From CAMCFD01 sp965661355 (GTDB lineage: Bacteria; Pseudomonadota; Alphaproteobacteria; Rickettsiales; UBA1997), in NCBI GenBank assembly GCA_965661355.1, contig CBFIDI010000060.1, forward strand, positions 1-7,074: a stretch of DNA of 7,074 nucleotides, written 5' to 3'. A model generated the notes under the pieces. The model was not told the origin of the DNA, did no database searches, and was given only the letters and a program-made list of their open reading frames with translations. How positions within the stretch are numbered: the first letter of the stretch is position 1; every line of letters begins with the position of its first letter. The translations under genes were made by a program, and so were the position numbers. Of this stretch, positions 1 to 5,749 are shown in pieces.

Positions 1-30
1 ATTTAATAGCAACATTGCCAATAATTTAAT

Positions 31-1008
31 CTAAAAAGGGCAAATTGTTTGATTTATCCAAGTCGAAGCTAGTGGTCCGCATTTTTTTGTTGGAATTGTG
101 AAGCCGTCCGGACAAATCATTTCACTTCTTTTAGTTTCGCCCGCATAAGCATTATTGTAGCCATCTTCCCAATTGACAGTTTGATCTGTGCAGGGCATTA
201 AAAAACCAAGGTCAAAATCGGTTATTAATTGATTTTTAGTTTTAAAAAGCAAAATATCATCAAAAACATCACTGTTTGAATTAAGCGAGGTCAAGGCAAC
301 GCCCGGTAAGCCATCAGGATTCATGCCAAACTCAGAGTGATGAATGCCCGGTGCCACATTTTCTAGGGCGTTACTTCTCTCATACAAGTCAGCATTTGCA
401 ATAGAATTTTGCGAAGATGAAAATGAGTTAAAACCCCCATATTTATTGGCGCCATGACTTATTAAAGTAAAAGCGACATTTTCAACTATATTTGTCGAAG
501 GAAGTTGGTAGATTTTTATCATTTCTTCGCTTGGCGGATTGTAAAAGCTAAAATTTCCATTATTAGCTTCATTTGGATATTCGGCAATAGTTAAATTACT
601 ATTGATCACATAGCCTATTTTAGAGCCAAAACCGTCTTCTGCCATTTCATCAGAAAGCCCCAAAGCAGCAACTGGAACCATGCCATAAATAATTTGAGGG
701 TTTTGGTTCGATAAATAATATCCTTCCGTGGGGTTGCGGCAATCGCCAGAGCCAGACTCGGAGCCGTAACCGGGGTCTGATCTTGTTAACATTAAAGATG
801 CCGGACAAGGTAAGCGATAATTGCGCGCGACAAAACTTCCTATTGCCTTGTAAATTGCATTTAATCTTTCATGCGTAACTTTTGTTTTGGCGTTGGTTAG
901 AGCAACCGTTGAAACCGAAATTGCACCAGCGGCCAAAATTGAAATTATTAATATTACTATCGAAAGCTCAATTAGGCTAAATGCCTTTTTGTGTTTTTTT
1001 GTTTGCAT
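31..1008 (-). CDS. Prepilin-type N-terminal cleavage/methylation domain protein (pseudopilin-like)
   Basis: This 325-residue protein begins with a type IV prepilin / type II secretion pseudopilin signal. It has a short basic leader (residues 1-9, rich in Lys), a cleavage junction between Ala9 and Phe10, and then FSLIELSIVI with Glu14 as the conserved Glu+5. A hydrophobic helix follows to about residue 30. Prepilin peptidase would cut the leader and methylate Phe10, and the helix would anchor the protein in the inner membrane before assembly. The body carries blocks I associate with a family of long prepilin-like proteins in alphaproteobacteria: RLPCPA (65-70), GMVPVAALGL (109-118), DGFGSKIGY (125-133) and LISHGANKYG (182-191). 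Six cysteines are present (68, 90, 273, 299, 310, 323), four of them in the tail, suggesting disulfides outside the cytoplasm. The residue before the cut is Ala, not the usual Gly. No pilus or secretion gene is adjacent. The ATG at 1008 is chosen because it gives a normal leader. Class is secure; the exact role is unknown. Confidence 0.85.
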   Translation of the reverse strand: MQTKKHKKAFSLIELSIVILIISILAAGAISVSTVALTNAKTKVTHERLNAIYKAIGSFVARNYRLPCPASLMLTRSDPGYGSESGSGDCRNPTEGYYLSNQNPQIIYGMVPVAALGLSDEMAEDGFGSKIGYVINSNLTIAEYPNEANNGNFSFYNPPSEEMIKIYQLPSTNIVENVAFTLISHGANKYGGFNSFSSSQNSIANADLYERSNALENVAPGIHHSEFGMNPDGLPGVALTSLNSNSDVFDDILLFKTKNQLITDFDLGFLMPCTDQTVNWEDGYNNAYAGETKRSEMICPDGFTIPTKKCGPLASTWINQTICPF

Positions 1009-1469
1009 CTAATTTTAATATTTTTGGATTTGTCTTTTTTAATCTATTGCTTAATATTAAATAAATGAATTTAATTTGTAATTAGTAATTTTTGATATTT
1101 TTAACTTATTTTAACTTAAAATTATAAATATCTGAGTTATTTTGCGGAGCATTTAAATTAAACTGCAATCTAAAATTTGTTAATATTTGCTATTTTTTTT
1201 GCCATTATTTAATTTATTCAGTTAAAAACACATATTAATAAAAATTTTATTAACCACAAAAATTACAACCCAATGTCTCTTTAACATAAAATTAAACAAG
1301 TAATTGACATTTTTTTAAATATGTATTAAAATAAAATCGATTAAAAAACTGGACAAATTTAATTGTTTTTCTCTATTATTTTTGGCGGTTTTTGTACAAT
1401 TGTTTTTAAAGTAAATTTCACTTACATTTTACGAATAAAAACAATTTAAATTCAACGCATTTTTTTCGT
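1009..1469. other. AT-rich intergenic spacer between prepilin gene and tRNA-Ala
   Basis: These 461 bases are very AT-rich and hold no credible reading frame. They must contain the promoters of the leftward prepilin gene and the rightward tRNA. For the tRNA a good promoter is visible at 1304-1332. A weaker alternative lies closer, with TTGTTT at 1400-1405 and TACATT at 1423-1428. For the prepilin gene the only exact -10 match on the minus strand is TATAAT at 1121-1126, but no recognisable -35 box lies upstream of it, so I do not call it. Nothing else stands out. Confidence 0.6.
1304..1332 (+). promoter_or_regulatory. Sigma70-type promoter reading toward tRNA-Ala
   Basis: A perfect -35 box, TTGACA (1304-1309), is followed after 17 bases by TAAAAT (1327-1332), one mismatch from the consensus. 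Transcription would start near 1339, about 130 bases upstream of the tRNA, so the primary transcript would have a 5' leader removed by processing. No other plus-strand gene lies between, so the tRNA is the natural target. In DNA this AT-rich, chance -10 boxes are common, but the exact -35 box with ideal spacing is less expected. Confidence 0.5.
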
Positions 1470-1545
1470 GGGGATATAGCTCAGTTGGTAGAGCACCTGC
1501 TTTGCAAGCAGGGGGTCAGCGGTTCGAACCCGCTTATCTCCACCA
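1470..1545 (+). tRNA. tRNA-Ala, anticodon UGC
   Basis: A complete 76-base cloverleaf is visible. The acceptor stem GGGGATA (1470-1476) pairs with TATCTCC (1535-1541), followed by A73 and an encoded CCA (1543-1545). The D arm is GCTC/GAGC (1479-1482, 1491-1494). The anticodon stem CCTGC/GCAGG (1496-1500, 1508-1512) encloses the loop TTTGCAA with anticodon TGC at 1503-1505. The T arm is AGCGG/CCGCT around TTCGAAC (1523-1529). The third acceptor pair is G:U, the classic identity element read by alanyl-tRNA synthetase, so the alanine assignment rests on both anticodon and identity pair. In many alphaproteobacteria this tRNA sits in the 16S-23S spacer; here no rRNA is adjacent. It is flanked by a promoter and a weak terminator, so it appears to be a single-tRNA unit. 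Confidence 0.98.
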
Positions 1546-1574
1546 ATAATTTTAAAATTATCAAGCTTCTTTTA

Positions 1575-1599
1575 CTTTGTTAAATCAAAGCATTTTTTT
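1575..1599 (+). terminator. Probable intrinsic terminator of the tRNA-Ala transcript
   Basis: Thirty bases after the tRNA, CTTTG (1575-1579) pairs with CAAAG (1586-1590) across a six-base loop. The stem is followed by CA and a run of seven T (1593-1599). The stem is short and mostly A:T, so it is weak, but position, orientation and T-run fit a factor-independent terminator. A perfect AT-only palindrome (ATAATTTTAAAATTAT, 1546-1561) immediately after CCA may add to the 3' structure. Confidence 0.5.
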
Positions 1600-1730
1600 A
1601 ATCTCTTCACATTAAATTCTTAAATAAATTATTAAATGCGATTAATTTTAAATAATTGCAATTTCATCATTTTCATTTATTTTTTTACACCGTCTTTAAT
1701 CATCAATTTATTAATAAAAATTATTATTCT

Positions 1731-1817
1731 TACCGACGCCAGAGCGATATTTAGCGCGGCGAACAAAGGCCTAAGAACAAATAACCGCGGTAAATTCTTT
1801 TTCCACTCGGCCCTTTT
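1731..1817. other. GC-rich island in AT-rich spacer (possible structured RNA or dispersed repeat)
   Basis: This stretch is much richer in G+C than its surroundings. It contains a bulged stem: CGCC (1737-1740) with GGCG (1758-1761), and inside it GCG (1744-1746) with CGC (1755-1757). It also contains a perfect palindrome, ACCGCGGT (1784-1791). In AT-rich bacterial genomes such islands often mark structured RNAs. I compared it by eye with SRP RNA, RNase P RNA, tmRNA and 5S rRNA core motifs and found none. Strand and boundaries are unknown, and a remnant of coding or repeat DNA is an equal alternative. Confidence 0.25.
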
Positions 1818-1898
1818 TTCTATCTTTTAACTCTAACGCATTTAAATAAATTTTTCGCATCAGCTTGCCGTTCTTAATTTAAAACTATTTAATAAATC

Positions 1899-2078
1899 TT
1901 ATTTTACATTAAATAAAATATTGTTAAAATCGATTATTGGCGCACTAGTGATTTTTAATCTTTGAGCCCCGCCTAAAAACTTCATGTTAATTAACAGAAA
2001 ATCATCATTAAAATCTGGGCGCGAAACTTGACTGTTTCTTCGACTTTTTGATGATTTTTTGCCAAAAATATTTTGCCT
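1899..2078 (-). pseudogene. Possible gene remnant or tiny ORF, 59 open codons
   Basis: This minus-strand frame stays open for 59 codons, from just after an in-frame stop to TAA at 1899-1901. It has a protein-like composition (charged first half, mixed hydrophobic second half). The only ATG in it (1983-1985) would give a 28-residue peptide starting MKFLGGAQRLKI. There is no good ribosome binding site and no upstream start, so if it was ever coding it is probably the 3' end of a lost gene. Open frames of this length can occur by chance. It overlaps the inverted repeat at 1998-2058. I do not recognise the sequence. Confidence 0.15.
1998..2058. repeat. Inverted repeat with 10-bp perfect arms and internal hairpin
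   Basis: AAAATCATCA (1998-2007) and TGATGATTTT (2049-2058) are perfect reverse complements separated by 41 bases. Within the spacer, GAAAC (2023-2027) pairs with GTTTC (2034-2038) around a six-base loop, next to a GC-rich patch (2017-2023). On the plus strand the right arm runs into T residues to 2060. It could be a structured RNA or a long terminator-like element. No plus-strand gene directly upstream would need it. Confidence 0.35.
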
Positions 2079-2241
2079 TTAGCTAAACCTTAAAACATGT
2101 AAAGCCGCTAAAAACTTAGACTCAATTATTCAAGTTATCAATCAATAAAATTCAGAAAATAATTTAACCAAAGATTTTTGCGCTTTATTTTTAGTAATTA
2201 ACTTCGCTTAACATTTCTTTAAAAAGTCACAAAAAGCAAAG

Positions 2242-3180
2242 CTATTTTATTTTACCCAAAACTCCTTCGATCATGACCTTGACCATTTTTTCTAAATTGA
2301 ATTCATGCTTCCAACCCCACTGTTTTTGCGCCTGAGAATCGTCGATTGACGATGGCCACGAATCTGCTATTTCTTGACGGTAGTCTGGTTTGTAACTAAT
2401 TTCAAACTCGGGGATATGTTTTTTGATTTCGTCCGCAAGCTGTTGACAAGAAAAGCTTATGGCTGCAAAATTGAAATCGCAATAATTTGTTAATTTATCA
2501 AAATCAGCATCGGCCAATTCCATTGTGCCTCGAATTGCATCATCCATGAACATCATGGGTAAAATTGTGTCGGCCTTTAAAAAGCATTCATATTTTTTAT
2601 TTTTTAGGGCTTCGTAAAATATTTCTACGGCGTAATCGGTTGTGCCCCCGCCTGGCAAGGCTTTGTAACTTATTAAACCCGGATAGCGAACTCCGCGAAT
2701 GTCAATTCCGTATTTTTTAACGTAATAATCACAAATTAACTCGCCCGAAACTTTAGTAACCCCGTAAATAGTTTTAGGCAATAAAATTGTTTGCTGAGGA
2801 ACATTTTTCTTTGGCGTTTCTGGGCCAAAAGCAGCAATTGAACTGGGGCAAATAATTTGCTTAACATTGTTTAATCTTGAAGCTTCTAAAATATTGTAAA
2901 GTCCGACAATATTAACATTGAAGCAAAGTTGCGGGTTTATTTCACCAACAGCAGACAAAATTGCAGCCAAATGGTAAATTGTATTTATTTTGTGCTTTTT
3001 TATTACTTCTGTTAATTTTGACTGATCAAGAATATCCAATTTTTCGTAAGGAGAAAATTCAGAATTATCTTTTAAATCAGAAGCAACAACATTATTAGAG
3101 CCGTGTTTTTCTTTCAGAGCCAAAACTAACTCCGATCCAATTTGACCAAGCGCACCGGTAACTAATATTTTTTTATTCAT
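2242..3180 (-). CDS. tdh: L-threonine 3-dehydrogenase, short-chain (UDP-sugar epimerase-like) type
   Basis: This cytoplasmic enzyme oxidises L-threonine with NAD+ to 2-amino-3-oxobutanoate, which a CoA ligase (kbl) normally splits to glycine and acetyl-CoA. At 312 residues it has the expected length for the extended short-chain dehydrogenase form, not the zinc-dependent E. coli form. Visible features are the NAD-binding GALGQIG loop (Gly9, Gly12, Gly15), Asp35 at the end of beta-2 (NAD preference), HLAAILS (70-76), Ser113/Ser114 and the catalytic Tyr139-x3-Lys143 pair. Two blocks separate it from sugar epimerases: RYPGLIS followed by PGGGTTDYAVEIF (176-188), and SWPSSIDDSQA leading to WGWKHEF near 274-294. 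Both are hallmarks of this threonine dehydrogenase family. It lies 104 nt downstream of purB on the same strand, so co-transcription is possible. No kbl is in the window. The ATG at 3180 starts directly at the Rossmann fold. Confidence 0.9.
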   Translation of the reverse strand: MNKKILVTGALGQIGSELVLALKEKHGSNNVVASDLKDNSEFSPYEKLDILDQSKLTEVIKKHKINTIYHLAAILSAVGEINPQLCFNVNIVGLYNILEASRLNNVKQIICPSSIAAFGPETPKKNVPQQTILLPKTIYGVTKVSGELICDYYVKKYGIDIRGVRYPGLISYKALPGGGTTDYAVEIFYEALKNKKYECFLKADTILPMMFMDDAIRGTMELADADFDKLTNYCDFNFAAISFSCQQLADEIKKHIPEFEISYKPDYRQEIADSWPSSIDDSQAQKQWGWKHEFNLEKMVKVMIEGVLGKIK

Positions 3181-3284
3181 TTTTTAACTTAATTATTTTT
3201 GCATTAAAGCAAATTTTTTTTACCTTAATTCTTAAAAATTAGCTCTTTAACTTTCCATCTAACAACTGATTAAAAGAATAATTT

Positions 3285-4595
3285 TTATTTAAAAACTCGT
3301 GCAAAAATTTCATCAACTGACTTTAAGTGGTAAGAATCGTCGAACAGCGAATCTATTTTTTCGGGCGACAATTTTGACGAAACTTGATCGTCATTTTTTA
3401 GCAAGCTCTTAAAATCGGCATTTTCAGTCCAAACTTTCATGGCATTTTTTTGAACTATTTTGTAAGAATCTTCGCGGCTAATTTTTGCCTCTTCAATTAA
3501 AGCAAGTAAAACACGCTGAGAGCAATGTAAACCACCCATTCGATCAATGTTTTTTTGCATATTTTTAGGGTAAATCGTTAAATTTTCAACCACATTAATC
3601 AGGCGATTAAGGGCAAAATCTAGGGTTACTGTAGCGTCGGGCGCAAACATTCTTTCAACCGACGAATGAGAAATGTCACGCTCGTGCCAAAGTGCAACAT
3701 TTTCAAGCGCTGGCGTAACTGCTGCGCGCACAATTCTTGCAAGACCGCACATATTTTCAGTTAAAATAGGATTTCTTTTATGGGGCATTGCCGAACTGCC
3801 TTTTTGGCCTTTAGCAAAAAATTCTTCAGCTTCGTAAACCTCTGTTCGTTGCAAATGACGAATTTCAGTTGAAATATTTTCAATCGACGAGGCAATAATT
3901 CCTAGCGCGCAAAAAAATGCAGCGTGGCGATCGCGCGGAATTACCTGCGAAGAAATTTCTTCTGAGTGCAAACCTAGTTTTTTAGCAACATGGTCTTGAA
4001 CCTGAAGCGAAACATTTGCGTGTGTTCCGACCGCACCAGAAATAGCAGCAACCGCAACCTCTTTACGCGCAGCCTTTAAGCGGTCGAGACCACGATTAAA
4101 TTCAGCGTAAAAACGCGCCATTTTAAGGCCAAAAGTAGTTGGTTCGGCGTGAATTCCATGGCTTCTGCCAATGCAAATTGTGTTTTTGTGCTCGTAAGAG
4201 CGTTTTTTTAAAGCCCCCAAAAGCCTTTCAAGATCGTCAATTAAAATTTCACTTGCTTCATCAAGTTGCTTAGCAAGCGCAGTGTCTAAAATGTCTGAGC
4301 TTGTCATTCCCATGTGAACAAAACGCGAATTTTCACCAATAATTTCAGCTAAATAAGTCAAAAATGCAATTACATCATGTTTTGTGGTTTTTTCAATTTC
4401 TAAAATTTTATCAACATCAAAGTCAAATTTTTTGTCACCTACTTTTGCAAAAACATCGGCCGAAATTCCTTTTTCAATTAAGCCACTTTCTTCAAAAGCT
4501 TCTAATGCAAAGGCTTCAATTTCGAACCAAATTCTGAAACGGTTTTTGTCTGTCCAAATTTTTGCCATTTCTGGCCTTGTGTAGCGTGAAATCAT
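3285..4595 (-). CDS. purB: Adenylosuccinate lyase
   Basis: This enzyme acts twice in purine biosynthesis. It splits SAICAR to AICAR plus fumarate, and adenylosuccinate to AMP plus fumarate. The 436-residue length is standard. The fumarate-lyase superfamily signature is intact as GSSAMPHKRNP (266-276); a serine of this mobile loop is the catalytic base in the family. Other family landmarks are TKHDVIAF (71-78, His73), MTSSDILDT (97-105) and GRSHGIHAEPTTFG (143-156), with His146/His149 in the general-acid region. The protein is soluble, a homotetramer in relatives, and each active site uses several subunits. The ATG at 4595 gives the usual N-terminus (ISRYTRPEM). A plausible promoter lies at 4629-4656. 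The gene is divergent from the nuclease fusion and upstream of tdh; no other pur gene is nearby. Presence of purB points away from obligate purine scavengers such as Rickettsia. Confidence 0.97.
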   Translation of the reverse strand: MISRYTRPEMAKIWTDKNRFRIWFEIEAFALEAFEESGLIEKGISADVFAKVGDKKFDFDVDKILEIEKTTKHDVIAFLTYLAEIIGENSRFVHMGMTSSDILDTALAKQLDEASEILIDDLERLLGALKKRSYEHKNTICIGRSHGIHAEPTTFGLKMARFYAEFNRGLDRLKAARKEVAVAAISGAVGTHANVSLQVQDHVAKKLGLHSEEISSQVIPRDRHAAFFCALGIIASSIENISTEIRHLQRTEVYEAEEFFAKGQKGSSAMPHKRNPILTENMCGLARIVRAAVTPALENVALWHERDISHSSVERMFAPDATVTLDFALNRLINVVENLTIYPKNMQKNIDRMGGLHCSQRVLLALIEEAKISREDSYKIVQKNAMKVWTENADFKSLLKNDDQVSSKLSPEKIDSLFDDSYHLKSVDEIFARVFK

Positions 4596-4628
4596 GATTT
4601 TTTGTGTTTTGAGTTAAATTTAAGCCTA

Positions 4629-4656
4629 ATTTTAAAGTTTTTTGCTTATTTTGCAA
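4629..4656 (-). promoter_or_regulatory. Candidate promoter of purB
   Basis: On the minus strand TTGCAA (4656-4651) is followed after 16 bases by TAAAAT (4634-4629). Transcription would start near 4622, giving a leader of roughly 27 bases before the purB ATG. The -35 box matches consensus at four of six positions and the -10 box at five. A better -35-like TTGACT (4673-4668, minus) lies just upstream but lacks a well-spaced -10 box. Confidence 0.4.
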
Positions 4657-4723
4657 GGTCTTTACTGAGTCAATTTTACTTTAATTGCAAAGAATAATTG
4701 ATGCTGAATTTTTGGTAATTAAC

Positions 4724-4751
4724 TTGACTTTTTTTAATGAAAATTTAGAAT
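4724..4751 (+). promoter_or_regulatory. Promoter of the DUF1016-nuclease gene
   Basis: TTGACT (4724-4729) and TAGAAT (4746-4751), each one mismatch from consensus, are separated by 16 bases. Transcription would start near A4758. That is only six bases before the TTG at 4764, which argues that translation begins at the ATG at 4815, leaving a leader of about 57 bases. Confidence 0.5.
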
Positions 4752-4758
4752 TAGACTA

Positions 4759-4790
4759 AACTTTTGAGGCCATGCGAAGCCCGAAAAGTT
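4759..4790 (+). promoter_or_regulatory. Stem-loop at the predicted 5' end of the nuclease mRNA
   Basis: AACTTTT (4759-4765) pairs with AAAAGTT (4784-4790). After a small internal loop, GGC (4768-4770) pairs with GCC (4779-4781), enclosing the eight-base loop CATGCGAA. The hairpin begins almost exactly at the predicted transcription start. It could stabilise the mRNA 5' end, or be an operator palindrome. It has no T-run on either side, so it is not an intrinsic terminator. Confidence 0.4.
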
Positions 4791-4814
4791 GAAAATAACA
4801 AAAAATTAAAAATA

Positions 4815-5657
4815 ATGTCAAAAGAAATTTTAACCCAAAACCAATACCAAAAACTTCTTGAAGAGTTAAGAAATATTATTGAAAGCAAACAGCAAGAAGC
4901 AAAGAAAATTGCCAACAACATTGTTACTCAAACTTACTGGCTTGTTGGCAAAAAAATTTTCCTTAAAAAATTAACAAAAAATGGTAATTACCAAAACTTA
5001 ATATTAAATGATTTGTCAAAAGATTTAGCAATTGAAATTTCGACTTTAAGGCGAGCTACAAAATTTTTCGAGACCTACCCAAATGGAATTAACCCAAAAA
5101 GTAATCTTAGTTGGAGTCACTACAAAAACTTAATCGCTGTAAAAAATGACAATTTACGAGAAAAATTAGAAAAAAAATCTGAAGCCGAAAATTGGAGCAC
5201 TCAAAAACTGACCCAAGAAATTGCGGCGCAAAATTTGGCTTTAAACTCAGAATTAAACCCTGCATTAGCTTCAAAACAAACAATAAAACGCCCCACTTCG
5301 CCAAATTACCTTTACAAAGCAAAAATTTTAAATGTCGTTGACGGCGACACATTAATTTTAGAAATCGATCTAGGTTTTCAAGTAAAAAAAGAACAAAGAG
5401 TTAGGCTTGCGCAAATTAACGCCGCCGAACTCGACAAGAAAAATGGCAAAAAAGCTTTTTATTATTTAAGAGATTTGGCCGCCAAAATCGATGAAATTTT
5501 AATTAAAACCAACAAAGTTGACATTTACGGGCGCTTTATTGGTGACATTTTTTATTTAAACGAAGAGAAATCAAGGCCTAGCCACCAATATTATTTTGAA
5601 AATGGCGTTTATTTAAATCAAGAATTAGTTGAGGCCAATTTAGCTGAAATTTATTAA
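4815..5657 (+). CDS. DUF1016/YhcG N-terminal domain fused to a staphylococcal-nuclease-like (thermonuclease) domain
   Basis: This 280-residue protein has two parts. Residues 8-138 resemble the DUF1016 (YhcG) N-terminal domain, a presumed DNA-binding module usually attached to a PD-(D/E)XK nuclease: YWLVGKKI (41-48), STLRRATKFFETYP (76-89), LSWSHYKNLIAVK (98-110) and NWSTQKLTQEI (126-136). A polar linker (about 139-163) leads to an SNase fold (165-280). There VVDGDT supplies Asp178 (Asp21 of the S. aureus enzyme), Arg197 matches Arg35, Glu205 matches Glu43, and YGR supplies Arg240 (Arg87). The Asp40 position is Asn202. Its likely role is cleavage of DNA or RNA in the cytoplasm, since no signal peptide is present; a defence or DNA-processing role is inference from the domain family. 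An upstream in-frame TTG (4764) would add 17 residues, but it lies inside the 5' hairpin. No Shine-Dalgarno sequence precedes the ATG. The gene is divergent from purB and convergent with pepF. Both domains are confident; the biological role is unknown. Confidence 0.85.
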   Translation: MSKEILTQNQYQKLLEELRNIIESKQQEAKKIANNIVTQTYWLVGKKIFLKKLTKNGNYQNLILNDLSKDLAIEISTLRRATKFFETYPNGINPKSNLSWSHYKNLIAVKNDNLREKLEKKSEAENWSTQKLTQEIAAQNLALNSELNPALASKQTIKRPTSPNYLYKAKILNVVDGDTLILEIDLGFQVKKEQRVRLAQINAAELDKKNGKKAFYYLRDLAAKIDEILIKTNKVDIYGRFIGDIFYLNEEKSRPSHQYYFENGVYLNQELVEANLAEIY

Positions 5658-5674
5658 TATTTTTAATAAATAAC

Positions 5675-5713
5675 AAAAAAAGGGGGCTAGGTTTCAAACA
5701 CCCCACCCCCTTT
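5675..5713 (-). terminator. Intrinsic terminator of pepF
   Basis: Read on the minus strand, AAAGGGGG (5713-5706) pairs with CCCCCTTT (5686-5679), and T residues continue to 5675, giving a seven-T run that overlaps the stem. It lies about 35 bases after the pepF stop codon. The five G:C pairs make this the strongest terminator in the window. Confidence 0.8.
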
Positions 5714-5735
5714 GAAATTTAGGCAATATTTTTTT
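5687..5735 (+). terminator. Terminator of the DUF1016-nuclease gene, interleaved with the pepF terminator
   Basis: On the plus strand CTAGGTTTCAAA (5687-5698) pairs over twelve positions with TTTGAAATTTAG (5711-5722), including two G:U pairs. It is followed by GCAATA and seven T (5729-5735). On the minus strand the two G:U pairs become C-A mismatches, so this fold favours plus-strand RNA. The GGGGG/CCCCC stem (5682-5686/5706-5710) is an alternative on the plus strand. Confidence 0.6.
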
Positions 5736-5749
5736 AAAACTAAAGAAAT

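Larger units (their letters stand above)
1546..2241. other. Long intergenic region between tRNA-Ala and tdh, no convincing gene
   Basis: These 696 bases contain no gene I can defend. After the tRNA terminator they are mostly A/T, interrupted by two patches of clearly higher G+C: one around 1731-1817 and one around 1940-2060. Both strands show short open frames across these patches: plus strand 1636-1830; minus strand 1677-1826 without a start codon, 1771-1860 with ATG, and 1899-2078 without an upstream ATG. None has a ribosome binding site or a recognisable domain. Sequence left over from decayed genes, a dispersed repeat, or an unannotated small RNA would all fit. I see no clear intrinsic terminator for tdh just below 2242. 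Confidence 0.55.

Noticed and set aside
1546..1561. Perfect 16-base palindrome ATAATTTTAAAATTAT as the tRNA terminator
   Set aside because: It is all A/T and not followed by a T-run. The CTTTG/CAAAG hairpin just downstream fits better.
1636..1830. 64-codon plus-strand open frame after the tRNA
   Set aside because: It has no ribosome binding site and no recognisable domain. Its first half is low-complexity AT-derived residues, and the second half just crosses the GC-rich island, which is also open on the other strand.
3198..3221. Small plus-strand hairpin TTTGC/GCAAA with a T-run between tdh and purB
   Set aside because: It has the form of a terminator only on the plus strand, where no gene ends. 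The stem is five pairs, so chance in AT-rich DNA is likely.
4384..4584. Plus-strand open frame antisense to purB
   Set aside because: It is a shadow of the purB coding frame. The same applies to the plus-strand frames inside pepF (6365-6565, 6762-6944) and the minus-strand frame inside the nuclease gene (5107-5352).
4764..4814. TTG start extending the nuclease protein by 17 residues
   Set aside because: It lies six bases after the predicted transcription start and inside a hairpin. The extra residues do not resemble the DUF1016 N-terminus, whereas ATG at 4815 fits.
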